Assembly (NCBI RefSeq): GCF_905372335.1
Contig: NZ_CAJPOU010000027.1
Location: 1 to 22,526, forward strand
From: Streptococcus sp. A12
GTDB taxonomy: Bacteria; Bacillota; Bacilli; Lactobacillales; Streptococcaceae
Length of the DNA stretch: 22,526 nucleotides
Direction: 5' to 3'
The position numbers were made by a program, and so were the translations under genes. This document shows positions 7,901 through 16,036 of this stretch, piece by piece (the stretch's first letter is position 1; each line of letters starts with the position of its first letter). The notes under the pieces were generated by a model. It was not told the DNA's origin. It saw nothing but the letters and a program-made list of their open reading frames with translations, and did not search any database.

Positions 7901-8689
7901 ATATTTTGGATCTTCAAGGATTTCTTTGAGCTGGTTGAGATAGTATTCGTTGTATTGGTCCTCTGTGTGCACATGGTAGAGCGGGCTGTGAGCATCCCAA
8001 GGCGAGAGATAGACCCCCATATCCATGTCATACTTGCTGGCAGAAGCAGAAACCTCGGCTAGGACATCGCCTTTTCCATCTTTCCAACCACTTTTGGCAA
8101 TGGTATGGTCAGTGTATTTGGATGGGTACAAGAGGAAGCCATCGTGGTGCTTGACGACCATGATCGTCCGTTTAAAGCCAGCATCCTTCAGGGTTTTGAT
8201 CCACTGATCGGTATCCAGATGCTCTGGATAGAAATAATAAGGGTCTTCTTGCCCATCTCCCCACTCACGATCGTAGTAAGTATTCATACCAAAGTGGATG
8301 AAAGCTGCTAGTTCTTCGCGGTGGTATTGCATCTGAGCCTTGCTTGGAAGCGGACCATAGTCTGCAATCTCAGGCTCCTCATCTAGAGAAGTGGCTGGTT
8401 GGCTTGCTTCTGTCCCTTGACTGACTGCGCGGTTTTCTTTCTCACTCGTTACGGGTGAGGAATGTTCTGATTCTTCTTGGTGCTCTTTCACAGCTTTTTC
8501 CTCCTCCCTTTGATGCTTGACATCACTGGTTTCGACCCGTTCTTTACGTGGTTCACTATTCTCAGCTTGTTCCTCTGCGTAACTGGTAGTCACTCCCAAA
8601 AAACAAGTCGCTACGACTACCGAGCAGACGCCTACTGAGAGTTTACGAATGCCAAATCGATTTTTCTTATCAACTAATCTTTTTCCCAT
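5000..8689 (-). CDS. Cell-wall-anchored GH29 alpha-L-fucosidase
   Basis: This is a 1229-aa surface glycosidase. A YSIRK-type signal peptide (RFGIRKLSVG, 11-20) has a likely cleavage after Ala38, and a charged linker runs to about 110. The GH29 barrel spans about 115-430; by family comparison Asp275 in EVWMDGARG is the likely nucleophile and Glu309 in FSAEP the acid/base. The VRWIGNE sequence after it resembles subfamily B enzymes, which cleave alpha-1,3/1,4 fucose of Lewis-type glycans. An F5/8C (CBM32-like) domain follows at about 433-557. Two related jelly-roll-like modules lie at about 575-690 and 815-955, separated by a Calx-beta-like domain (690-800). Then come a FIVAR-like helical stretch (970-1030), a G5 domain (about 1053-1127), a Pro-rich linker, LPQTG (1196-1200), a membrane helix and a basic tail. 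AAGGA lies 8 nt before the ATG. It is probably co-transcribed with the upstream beta-galactosidase. Confidence 0.93.
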   Translation of the reverse strand: MGKRLVDKKNRFGIRKLSVGVCSVVVATCFLGVTTSYAEEQAENSEPRKERVETSDVKHQREEEKAVKEHQEESEHSSPVTSEKENRAVSQGTEASQPATSLDEEPEIADYGPLPSKAQMQYHREELAAFIHFGMNTYYDREWGDGQEDPYYFYPEHLDTDQWIKTLKDAGFKRTIMVVKHHDGFLLYPSKYTDHTIAKSGWKDGKGDVLAEVSASASKYDMDMGVYLSPWDAHSPLYHVHTEDQYNEYYLNQLKEILEDPKYGNKGKFVEVWMDGARGDGAQKVTYTFDKWFDAIRKAQGDIAIFSAEPTNVRWIGNEKGIAGDPVWHKVNTDKIRNNPSNSYLNHGDPEGKQYSVGEADVSIRSGWFYHDNQEPKSLRELMDIYFKSVGRGTPLLLNIPPNQDGKFADADVARLKEFRQTLDQLYSVDYAAGALVEADSTRRNAHYSASHLTDGDEKTSWAPADDAKTGSFVLDLGKEQHFDVVELKETIEKGQRISGFTIDVAVNGQWVPFGAGSTVGYRRLIKGQPVDSRYIRVSITDAQATPILNGVSVYKTPASIEETDGYPLGLAYHSDRTADRANSQWNEEGEGVRGTSMWTKEKGASVTYQFEGTKAYVVATVDPGHGEMDVYVDGQKLATVNTQSPSRKRSQKVYETPDLAAGSHTLTLLNSKGDAIATEGIYALNNQEKGLFEFAQPTLAVKKGDPAQVVVKRKGGSKGSASLKLITEPGTGVHGKVYKDTNVTLEFADGETEKTVQVPTLDFAGKATDVYDFKVKLLHPDQGSLVGFIPELTVQVMNEDLLPENRKEVDDQDPKLHYSQGWHHEADNQNFSNGTESWSSFNQVTDEEGKKHIDVTITFKGTGVEVRGVVDPSHGLYSVTLDGKEITFEEGRGHDYEIEGDHYFSGYGDQRKLDQSLVNLQGLAKGYHQLRLHLDPALNDPQSSRAIQVDRFVLSGKDSQLLSQEELQQIIKEGVEKIKATSLDRLKLDLKPTIQHQLTELTQLLNQERPDLVAAANQVEALETILKDAHNYEPLTQTRPEEGVRDLILEKPELLIEAEEIPFESQTRENKDLAKGESRILQSGKVGRRLKLIEVRQEEGKEIRTEVDAFVEVEAQDQITEVGTKEAEEAPIIPDVPLPTSPSEDSQETKPLLPPEDKKESGISRLLTPTASKETPLSPVVEAVTPDTVQSEEKLPQTGSEKASFLAWIGLLGLGFLGGRVKFARRKS

Positions 8690-8705
8690 ATTCCATTCCT
8701 TTATG

Positions 8706-8756
8706 TCACCAGGTAAAGAGGGTGGGGCTTCCCCATCCTCATTCTGTTACCTGTGA
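8706..8756. promoter_or_regulatory. Long hairpin between the two glycosidase genes
   Basis: A composite stem pairs 8706-8709 with 8753-8756, 8712-8716 with 8747-8751, 8718-8721 with 8737-8740, and 8723-8727 with 8731-8735, ending in a 3-nt loop. It fills half of the 104-nt gap between the galactosidase stop and the fucosidase start. On the minus strand only three T follow the inner stem, and they are part of the outer pairing. It is therefore a weak terminator at best; attenuation or mRNA processing between the genes fits better. I find no separate fucosidase promoter in the gap. Confidence 0.55.
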
Positions 8757-8793
8757 ACTTTTCACCGTATAGTTGCTGGCTTATCCAGCTATC

Positions 8794-11700
8794 TTACTTG
8801 GCCTTATCGGCTCTTTTTTTCTTATCATCCAGTACAGCACCGGCAAGACCTGCTGCTAGGAGACCTGCAACGAGACTTGCGACGCTTTCTTCCGTTCCTG
8901 TATTTGGCAAGGAAGCTTGCGCAGCGGTCACAGCCACTTTCACCCCTTCCTCATGTAAGTCTGAGACTACTGAGGATGATAGGGCTTGATGATTTACAAG
9001 AGGCTCCTTGGTACCGACTTCGATGATTTCAGCTAGAGCTTCTGACTCGACCAGACTGTCGATCACTGTACGAGTCTCAACCCCATTTTCTTGCGAAACT
9101 TGTACAAAATGAAGCTTACGACCTTTGCGTCCTGCTTGAACTACTCTCTGTTCACCCTTCAGTAACTGATCGTTTGGACGCTCTTGGTGGGCAAATGCAA
9201 GCTCTTCTGCCTCTATGACAAGTTCTGGTTTACTGTGAACCAAGTTCTTCACGCCTTCTTCAGGAACGGCTGTACCTGGAGGCGTTGGCTTGTCACTAGG
9301 ATTTTCCGCTAGAACTTCCTTGGTGCCGACTTCTGTGATCTCTGCTACTGGTTCTACCTCGACAAAAGCATCGACTTCCTTACGAGATTCCACTCCATTT
9401 TCTTGTGATACTTCTACAAGATGGAGCTTACGTCCTACTTGGCCTTCTTGCACCAGCTTCTTCTCACCTTTCGGCAAGCTATCATTTGGACGTTCTTCAC
9501 GCGCAAAATCAAGTTCCTCTGCCTCAATGATGAGCTCTGACTTCGTATGGACAAAATTCTTCACACCATCTTCAGGAATAGCGGTTCCTGTAGGTGCTTT
9601 TGCGGAGAGAGAAAGTTGATATACTTTTTCGAGCTTGCCATCTTCTGAGACAACCTTGACAAGAACCGGAGCATTGGCACTTTTAGCATCCACGACCGTA
9701 ACGGCTGTTCCATTTTTGCCTTGTGCTGAAACGATTGGACGTTCTCCCTCATACTCTAGATGATAATCTGTCACATCTGGTTTAAAGCCTTCTAGGTCTT
9801 TGCCATTCACTTGGATGGTGACATCAGTTGTTGCCTGAGCCTCTTCTGTTGGGGCATAGGCACTCAATTCAATGATTCCGATACCTTTTAGATGTTCATC
9901 ACGGACCATTCTTAAACGGATGGCTTTCGTTCTGGTTTCGTTGAAGCTGAGGTTAGAGATATAACCAGGTTCAAAGGCATAATCCAAGCTGTAAGGAATT
10001 TCTTCCCAGTTAGAGGCCTGGTTAAATGGATGTTCTGGAAGATTCTTCAGATTGCCGTAATCATCTGGGACATCAAAATCTGGACCAATATAGCGTTCAA
10101 GAACCGTTTTCGTTGGCAGACCTGTTTCCCGATCTGCAAAGAAGTCGACTGCTACTTTATTGACCAAACGCTCTGTTACTTGACCATTTTTCTTGAAGAT
10201 GAGACCAGCAAACACTTCGGTTTGATCCGGCTCTCTCTTCCAGTTGGTCCAACGGTAGTACTCGTTGTAGCCACCATCATTGATGTAATCGATATAGTCG
10301 ATTTGATTTGGATCGAGATCGTTGGTTTCACTAGCAAATGCTCTGGTATCCTCTGCATTGTAGTCACGGTTCACAGAGAGGATTTCTCCTGTCTTTTCGG
10401 ACACCCGGACGATCAGCTGAGCTGTCAGATCATAACCGAGGACCTTTCCTTCTAACGTGAAGCTGCCTTCATGAGAAAGTGCATCAGCTGGGATAGCCTG
10501 CCAGTCCACCGTAAGTTCCTTGCGTTCATAGCCTGTATCCCCTTGGAAGTAAACGCCTACGGTAGATGGTAGAACTAGATCTTGACCGACTTTCACAAAA
10601 CGTCTGCCTGCTTCTACTGCTACTGGAGCAGCTTGTTTCAGTTTTTCTGCATCACTTGTGAGATGGAGGCGATATTCTTGTAAGATAGTACCATCTTCTG
10701 CTTTATGGATGACACGGATTGGCTCACCTTCATGGACGCTTGGCACAACCGTTGCAAGACCGTGATGGCTAGCTGTCGCTTCCACTTGTGGATAAGCCCG
10801 ATCACGCGCATCGATGTAGTAATCGGTCACACTTGGATTAACTCCTGGCAAAACCTCACCGTTGACACGAATGGTCACCAGGCTCTTTTCTTCTGCCGCA
10901 ACCTTATTGGCAAATACCTGAATCTCTGAAATAGAGCTTCCACGTTTGCCTTCTGGTGTCTTCATGCGAATACGAACAGCATAGGTGTCGACTTTATCAA
11001 AACTGAAATGATTCATCTTGCCAGCTACTACCGGTTCTTCAACGGTTAGGTTGCTGACTTCTTTCCAGTTGGCTGGATTGTTAAATGGATGGTCTGTTTC
11101 GTCTTTAACACGATTTGGATTGCTTGGAACAGTTGGGATTTGTTCCCCTGTATAGTACTCAATCACGTATTCACTTGGAGCCCCAACGCCGTGGTCTTCA
11201 TGGAAACCAACATGGAGGTTGTCCACTGCTCGCTTGGTCAAGATACCAGAATCCCCAAACAAGATACCGACAGAATCTTCCGCATTGTCACGGCCCCAGT
11301 TGGTCCAACGGTTGGCTGGAGCATCGGTAAAGGAGATGACCTTGTCATTGACCTTAGCAACTGGATCCGCATCGTTAGAGTCACTTGCAAAGGCGAGTGG
11401 CAAGACTGAGCCTGTCCATTGTTCTGCTACGTTGGCTCCTTTGACTGTGGTGCTAGAAACACGAATATGAAGACGGGTTGGAAGGTTGGTTCCTTCTACA
11501 CGGCCGGAGAGGATAACTTCTCCTTCTTGGGTCAAGAGTTGCGGATCGACCGCATCCCAGGCCACCTTGGCAGCATAGGTCTTGCCATTGGAGTGATAAG
11601 TCCGCACGCTTTCTGGAAGGGCTGGTTTTTCACCAACTGGCGTTGTCGTGCTGACTTCTTCTACAGCGATAATGCCCTCAACTGTGACTTGAGCTTGGGC

Positions 11701-14700
11701 TTCTTTTTCCACGCCCTCTACATGACCTGTAACTGTAAAGCTATGGTAATCCTTGACTTGATCTGCGGTCACAGCATCCCAGGTCACGTGTTTTTCTTTC
11801 GGGAATCCCTTGTCATACTCAACCAAGACTGTTTCTGGAAGAGCTGGCAACACGTTTCGATCGGTACTGATTCGTACAGGACGCACCTTCACAACTGTCT
11901 TTTCTTCAGGATTTGGCGTGATGGTAAAGGTGACTTCTCCCGTTTGTCCTTGGAAGCTAGCTTGTAAATGAACCAATCCTGCTTCCCGTAGTTCCAAACC
12001 TTTCTTACTTGCGACTGCTTTTCCTTGACTGCCTGCTACTGTTGCCACATCGATTTGATCTGCTTGGAGGCTAGCCACACTGCCATCTTGGTAATGAGCA
12101 ATGACATCAAGTGGTACCGTTTGGTCTTCCTTGAGTTCCTGCCCTTCTGGCAGACGCAATTCTAGGCGCTGGATCTGTGGACTTTCTTCTTGGAATTGTA
12201 CCACATAGGTCTGTACTGCTCCCGTATCCTGAGCAGTTACAAAGATTTGAGCTTTCAAACCATTTTCACGGCTAGCTTGTAGGACCGTCACTTGGGCATT
12301 TTCTGCACTTGCTGTGACTTGGCCAAGCTCTTGGCCATAAGCCAGCGGACGGAAAATAGTATGGTTGCCACTACCAAATTTTGGAAGGGCTACCCCATCT
12401 AGTTGCACGGTTGGTTTCTTAGCCTTGCTGACTGTTCCACCTGCAACCACTAGAGTCGCTTGGACGGTTTCCCCATTGCCTAGGAGTCCTGTCGCTTTCA
12501 AGCGAGCACCTGGTGTGAACAACTGATCTTCTTGACCAGCTTCCAAGGTCCATTGATCAACTTCATAGCTAACTGTCCGGCCATCTGTGAAGACCAATTG
12601 CACAGTCTTATCAACTGTCGCTAGATCTGCTCCCTGTGGGATTTGTTTGATAACTGGAAGGACTTGCTCCACACCGATCACATCGACCAGAGCTTCGACC
12701 GTCCGTCCTTGAACATGACCTGTCACACGGACTTGGCCAGCACGACTATAGTCTGCTGTATCCCATTCGACGGCTTCTTCTTGGGCCTTGCCATCGCTAT
12801 AGACGACAGATACGTGACTTGGAAGTTCAGGTACTTCACCTAAGTGAACATGTGTCCGAACCGGTTCGACTCCCAAGATAGAGCGTTCTGCCTGGTCCTT
12901 CTTACCTGTAAAGAGGCTAACTTGGTCTGACTGCAAGAGATCTGAGTCTGCATACAGGGTAAAGGCACCCGCCTGCTCAGTTGATTTGACAATGACCACC
13001 CCTTTGCCGTTAAAGGCCCGACGTTGCCATGAGCCATCTTCCTGTGCTTTGTAGCGTTCCCGGCTAGCTTGTTCCCCGTTGTCGACACCGACAATTTGGC
13101 CTTGGCCATGCAAATGGAAATGCACCAAGTTATTGGCAGTTGGGACCACACGGCCTGCTTCATCGACAATCTCATAGGTAATATAAGTCAAATCCTTGCC
13201 GTCTGCCGCAATGGCGTGTTCTTCTTTCAATAGACGAACACCGGCTGGCTTCCCAGCTGTTTCGATCTGATCGCGGGCAATCACTTCTCCTGCTTCGTTG
13301 CGAGCAATAGCTTCCACCTTACCTGGCACATAAGGAACCAACCATTCTAGATAGAGTTCATCCGGATTTGCCCCTTCTTGGTAGGTCCGGCCATCTGCTG
13401 TGGTCTTCTTGGTAAAGGTCTTGACTCCTTGTGATTCCCCATTGACAATCAATTCCACACTGTGGGCATTGGAGAAGGCACGAACAGGAATCCGACCTTC
13501 TTCATCCATGACACGATTGGCTAATTCTGGATTGTCCCAGTTCCAATGTGGTAAGAGATGAACCATTGGATGTTTCTCAGCTGACAACCATTGACTTTGG
13601 TAAAGGTAAAAATCATTCTTTGGAAGGCCGGCAGTATCGACAATACCGAAATAAGAACTTTTCACAGGTGTGTCATTTTGGTTGTGCCATGGTGTTGGCT
13701 CACCGATATAGTCGGTACCTGTCCAGATAAATTGACCTGCATAACCGGCATGATCGCGGTCAAAGGTCCAAGAGGCTGTCGCTGTCCGACCCCAACCAAC
13801 TCGGTCATTGCCGTAGTCTGATTGTTCATAGTGGCGGTCTTCTTGGTTGCTTCCGACCCACTCTCTTTCAGGATGGTAGTAAGAGCCCCGCGTCCGCGTC
13901 GCAGAAGAGGTTTCGGAACCATAAATGAGCCAGTTTGGATGTTTAGCGCGTAGGCTTTCATAGTTGGCCTCTGAGTAGTTAAATCCAACCGCATCGAGCT
14001 CTGCCGCTACCTTTTCATGCCCTCCTGATCCATCACCAAAGCGGAATTTATCAGCTCCCATGGTGACATAGCGAGTTGCATCCACTTCCTTGATGGTCTT
14101 GACCAGACGACGAACGGTTGCGACAGACTTATCAGATCCATCTGCTTCACCGACTTCGTTACCGATTGACCACATCACAATAGAAGGATTGTTCTTGCCT
14201 CGCTCTACCATGGTCCGAAGGTCATAGTCAGACCACTTATCCCCTTTACGAGCTTCTGGATGTGTGGCATCCTTTTCAAAGAATCGACCGTAATCGTATT
14301 GTTTCTTGCCACCATACCAGGTATCAAAGGCTTCTTCTTGGACCATCAAGCCCAACTCGGCCGCAATTTGCAGGGTTTGTTCACTCGCTGGGTTGTGGGT
14401 CGTCCGGATGGCATTGACCCCCATGTCCTTCATCTGTTTGAGACGGCGGTATTCAGCCTTGTAATTTTCCTCAGCTCCGAGGGCTCCATGGTCATGGTGA
14501 AGGGAAACACCATGGAATTTCGTAGCCGCTCCGTTAAGGAAGAAGCCACCTTCCGGTGTCCAGTTGAGGTAGCGATAACCAAAGCGTTCCTTTTGCACAT
14601 CGACCAATTGTGAATCCCGATAGACCCGTGTATACAGAGTATAAAGGGCTGGGTTATTGGTTTTGACATCCCAGAGGGTTGGTTTTTCAACATGAAGGGT

Positions 14701-15765
14701 ATGAGACAGGTTGATCTCTTGACCAGCCAAAACGGATTGCACTTCACTGCGCACCTTTTCACTGACCACTTGACCATTTTGATCGACGATTTCGTATTCC
14801 GCATACACACTGTGGGCTTGATCATCTTGGTTGACAATACGACTCTTCACAAGAGTATCGACTGCCCCATTCTGTTGTTCTTCTAATTTTGGACTCGTGA
14901 TGGTGGTCCCATACTTAGCTACATGGACCTTATCCGTCACACTGAGTTTGACATCACGATAAATCCCACTTCCAGAATACCAACGACTACTTGGCTGTTG
15001 GTTGACCACATGAACCGCGATGGTGTTTTCACTTCCATCCGCATTCAAATAAGGGGTAATATCATAAGAAAAGGCATTGTAGCCATTTGGATAATGACCC
15101 ACGAATTGTCCGTTTACATAGACTTTCGAATCCATGTAAACTCCACTAAATTCCAAGCGGACTTTCTTATCTAGATCTTTGTCATCCAAACGGAAGGTCT
15201 TGCGATACCAAGCATCCCCACCGTTTAATTGTCCCCCTTCATTTTGAGCCGGAGAATTGTGATCGAAGTCAAAGAAGATTGACCAATCGTGTGGCAAATC
15301 TAATTTTTTCCAGTTTTTGATATCCACCTGGCGACCTTCTGCACCAGGAGCTGCATTTAACTTGAAATACCAGTCCTTGTTAAAATCTCGTTCGCGATCT
15401 TGCACTATGTCCTCCGCTACTTGTTTTTGATCCTTCGCAGCCTCTTCAGTAGCCCCAGCAGAACGTTCACTTGTTTGAGGTTCCACCTGTGGCTTTTCGA
15501 TTTCGCTCTCATTTCTTTCAGTAGTAATCACAGCAGGTGCCTCTAAGGTTGTTGAAGCTTTATCACTTGTCCCAACTTCTCCATTCGTCACCTCTGACGC
15601 TTCCCTTGTGGCTGTCATCTCCTCTTCTGTTACAGCTCTTCCTTCTTCTTCAGCTAAGATAGATGGAGCTCCAAAAAAAGATACACCGATTAATACAGAA
15701 CAAGCTCCAACCGCGAGCTTGCGAATACTAAATACACTGCGCTTTTCAAAAAAAGACTTTCCCAT
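8794..15765 (-). CDS. bgaA: Cell-wall-anchored GH2 beta-galactosidase, BgaA-like
   Basis: This is a 2323-aa surface enzyme. The YSIRK signal is FSIRKLAVG (12-20), with likely cleavage after Ala38. The GH2 core has a sugar-binding jelly roll (about 128-285), an Ig-like domain (286-400) and a TIM barrel (404-735). The acid/base is Glu537 (SIGNEVGE) and the nucleophile Glu618 (YGSETSS), 81 residues apart, the spacing I recall for pneumococcal BgaA. DUF4982-like and Ig-like GH2 tail domains reach about 955. The stalk has at least four Big_4-type Ig domains (966-1029, 1294-1362, 1368-1436, 1712-1788), two CBM71-like galactose-binding modules (1443-1621, 1798-1971), two G5 domains (2076-2149, 2180-2254), LPNTG (2286-2290), a membrane helix and a Lys-rich tail. 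The ATG at 15765 has GGAGG 8 nt upstream; an in-frame ATG 21 nt earlier would spoil the signal and lacks this site. No frameshift is seen. Known BgaA removes terminal beta-1,4 galactose from host glycans and aids adherence. Confidence 0.95.
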   Translation of the reverse strand: MGKSFFEKRSVFSIRKLAVGACSVLIGVSFFGAPSILAEEEGRAVTEEEMTATREASEVTNGEVGTSDKASTTLEAPAVITTERNESEIEKPQVEPQTSERSAGATEEAAKDQKQVAEDIVQDRERDFNKDWYFKLNAAPGAEGRQVDIKNWKKLDLPHDWSIFFDFDHNSPAQNEGGQLNGGDAWYRKTFRLDDKDLDKKVRLEFSGVYMDSKVYVNGQFVGHYPNGYNAFSYDITPYLNADGSENTIAVHVVNQQPSSRWYSGSGIYRDVKLSVTDKVHVAKYGTTITSPKLEEQQNGAVDTLVKSRIVNQDDQAHSVYAEYEIVDQNGQVVSEKVRSEVQSVLAGQEINLSHTLHVEKPTLWDVKTNNPALYTLYTRVYRDSQLVDVQKERFGYRYLNWTPEGGFFLNGAATKFHGVSLHHDHGALGAEENYKAEYRRLKQMKDMGVNAIRTTHNPASEQTLQIAAELGLMVQEEAFDTWYGGKKQYDYGRFFEKDATHPEARKGDKWSDYDLRTMVERGKNNPSIVMWSIGNEVGEADGSDKSVATVRRLVKTIKEVDATRYVTMGADKFRFGDGSGGHEKVAAELDAVGFNYSEANYESLRAKHPNWLIYGSETSSATRTRGSYYHPEREWVGSNQEDRHYEQSDYGNDRVGWGRTATASWTFDRDHAGYAGQFIWTGTDYIGEPTPWHNQNDTPVKSSYFGIVDTAGLPKNDFYLYQSQWLSAEKHPMVHLLPHWNWDNPELANRVMDEEGRIPVRAFSNAHSVELIVNGESQGVKTFTKKTTADGRTYQEGANPDELYLEWLVPYVPGKVEAIARNEAGEVIARDQIETAGKPAGVRLLKEEHAIAADGKDLTYITYEIVDEAGRVVPTANNLVHFHLHGQGQIVGVDNGEQASRERYKAQEDGSWQRRAFNGKGVVIVKSTEQAGAFTLYADSDLLQSDQVSLFTGKKDQAERSILGVEPVRTHVHLGEVPELPSHVSVVYSDGKAQEEAVEWDTADYSRAGQVRVTGHVQGRTVEALVDVIGVEQVLPVIKQIPQGADLATVDKTVQLVFTDGRTVSYEVDQWTLEAGQEDQLFTPGARLKATGLLGNGETVQATLVVAGGTVSKAKKPTVQLDGVALPKFGSGNHTIFRPLAYGQELGQVTASAENAQVTVLQASRENGLKAQIFVTAQDTGAVQTYVVQFQEESPQIQRLELRLPEGQELKEDQTVPLDVIAHYQDGSVASLQADQIDVATVAGSQGKAVASKKGLELREAGLVHLQASFQGQTGEVTFTITPNPEEKTVVKVRPVRISTDRNVLPALPETVLVEYDKGFPKEKHVTWDAVTADQVKDYHSFTVTGHVEGVEKEAQAQVTVEGIIAVEEVSTTTPVGEKPALPESVRTYHSNGKTYAAKVAWDAVDPQLLTQEGEVILSGRVEGTNLPTRLHIRVSSTTVKGANVAEQWTGSVLPLAFASDSNDADPVAKVNDKVISFTDAPANRWTNWGRDNAEDSVGILFGDSGILTKRAVDNLHVGFHEDHGVGAPSEYVIEYYTGEQIPTVPSNPNRVKDETDHPFNNPANWKEVSNLTVEEPVVAGKMNHFSFDKVDTYAVRIRMKTPEGKRGSSISEIQVFANKVAAEEKSLVTIRVNGEVLPGVNPSVTDYYIDARDRAYPQVEATASHHGLATVVPSVHEGEPIRVIHKAEDGTILQEYRLHLTSDAEKLKQAAPVAVEAGRRFVKVGQDLVLPSTVGVYFQGDTGYERKELTVDWQAIPADALSHEGSFTLEGKVLGYDLTAQLIVRVSEKTGEILSVNRDYNAEDTRAFASETNDLDPNQIDYIDYINDGGYNEYYRWTNWKREPDQTEVFAGLIFKKNGQVTERLVNKVAVDFFADRETGLPTKTVLERYIGPDFDVPDDYGNLKNLPEHPFNQASNWEEIPYSLDYAFEPGYISNLSFNETRTKAIRLRMVRDEHLKGIGIIELSAYAPTEEAQATTDVTIQVNGKDLEGFKPDVTDYHLEYEGERPIVSAQGKNGTAVTVVDAKSANAPVLVKVVSEDGKLEKVYQLSLSAKAPTGTAIPEDGVKNFVHTKSELIIEAEELDFAREERPNDSLPKGEKKLVQEGQVGRKLHLVEVSQENGVESRKEVDAFVEVEPVAEITEVGTKEVLAENPSDKPTPPGTAVPEEGVKNLVHSKPELVIEAEELAFAHQERPNDQLLKGEQRVVQAGRKGRKLHFVQVSQENGVETRTVIDSLVESEALAEIIEVGTKEPLVNHQALSSSVVSDLHEEGVKVAVTAAQASLPNTGTEESVASLVAGLLAAGLAGAVLDDKKKRADKAK
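9001..9591 (-). repeat. Tandem G5-encoding repeats of about 312 bp in bgaA
   Basis: Two tandem units encode the same module. The unit at 9591-9280 starts with TGTAIPEDGVKN and the unit at 9279-9001 with PGTAVPEEGVKN. Each continues through an ELIIEAEEL-like strand and a G5 core with KGE..V.Q.G..GRKLH, ending in EVGTKE. DNA identity is roughly three quarters by eye. A degenerate third start (EEGVKV) lies just before the sorting signal. Confidence 0.8.
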
Positions 15766-15793
15766 ATTTAACCTCCATTTAAACAATTAATAT

Positions 15794-15807
15794 AGTAAGC
15801 GCTTTCA
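15794..15807 (-). promoter_or_regulatory. CcpA catabolite-responsive element (cre)
   Basis: TGAAAGCGCTTACT on the minus strand matches every position of the cre consensus TGWAARCGYTWNCW. It lies about 30-43 nt downstream of the predicted start point and upstream of the bgaA ATG. That is the usual place for roadblock-type repression by CcpA, so the operon should be silent when preferred sugars are available. Confidence 0.8.
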
Positions 15808-15836
15808 ATACTTTTGAAAATTGTACCGAATCTCAC

Positions 15837-15870
15837 ATTATAACTATACCAAATAATAAAGGTTAAACAA
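15837..15870 (-). promoter_or_regulatory. bgaA promoter
   Basis: On the minus strand -35 TTGTTT (15870-15865), a 16-nt spacer and extended -10 TGG-TATAGT (hexamer 15848-15843). A second hexamer, TATAAT (15842-15837), follows directly but has no good -35. The 5' leader would be about 70 nt and contains the cre site. Confidence 0.65.
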
Positions 15871-15980
15871 GGGATGTAATGGACAGTCTTTAGTTTGATC
15901 AAAAAGAACTATAATTTGTAGAGAATAGATAGTATTCTTCGTTTTTTAATTCTGAAATACTAGATTTTTAACTTGAATAG

Positions 15981-16009
15981 TTGTGAATTTATATAAGATA
16001 AGGTAGAAT
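15981..16009 (+). promoter_or_regulatory. Promoter of the COG2426 membrane protein gene
   Basis: -35 TTGTGA (15981-15986), a 17-nt spacer and -10 TAGAAT (16004-16009), 27 nt upstream of the ATG. The rest of the 271-bp gap to bgaA (15766-16036) holds the divergent bgaA promoter and cre, and no gene. Confidence 0.6.
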
Positions 16010-16036
16010 GGAAAGGATGAATTGAAAGGATAACAC

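Noticed and set aside
8760..8793. Separate promoter or short stem (8775-8779 with 8785-8789) for the fucosidase gene
   Set aside because: TATACG is present but no -35 at acceptable spacing; the 5-bp stem has no T-run and is too small to call.
9001..9591. Repeats in bgaA as a CRISPR array or mobile element
   Set aside because: The units are in frame, about 312 bp, diverged, and encode G5 domains; there are no short spaced repeats and no transposase.
11419..11967. 182-codon open frame on the plus strand inside bgaA
   Set aside because: It is antisense to the Ig-like stalk of a well-supported gene, has no ribosome-binding site and an incoherent protein composition; a shadow frame. Similar antisense frames at 10030-10455, 3558-3965 and 14430-14837 were dropped for the same reason.
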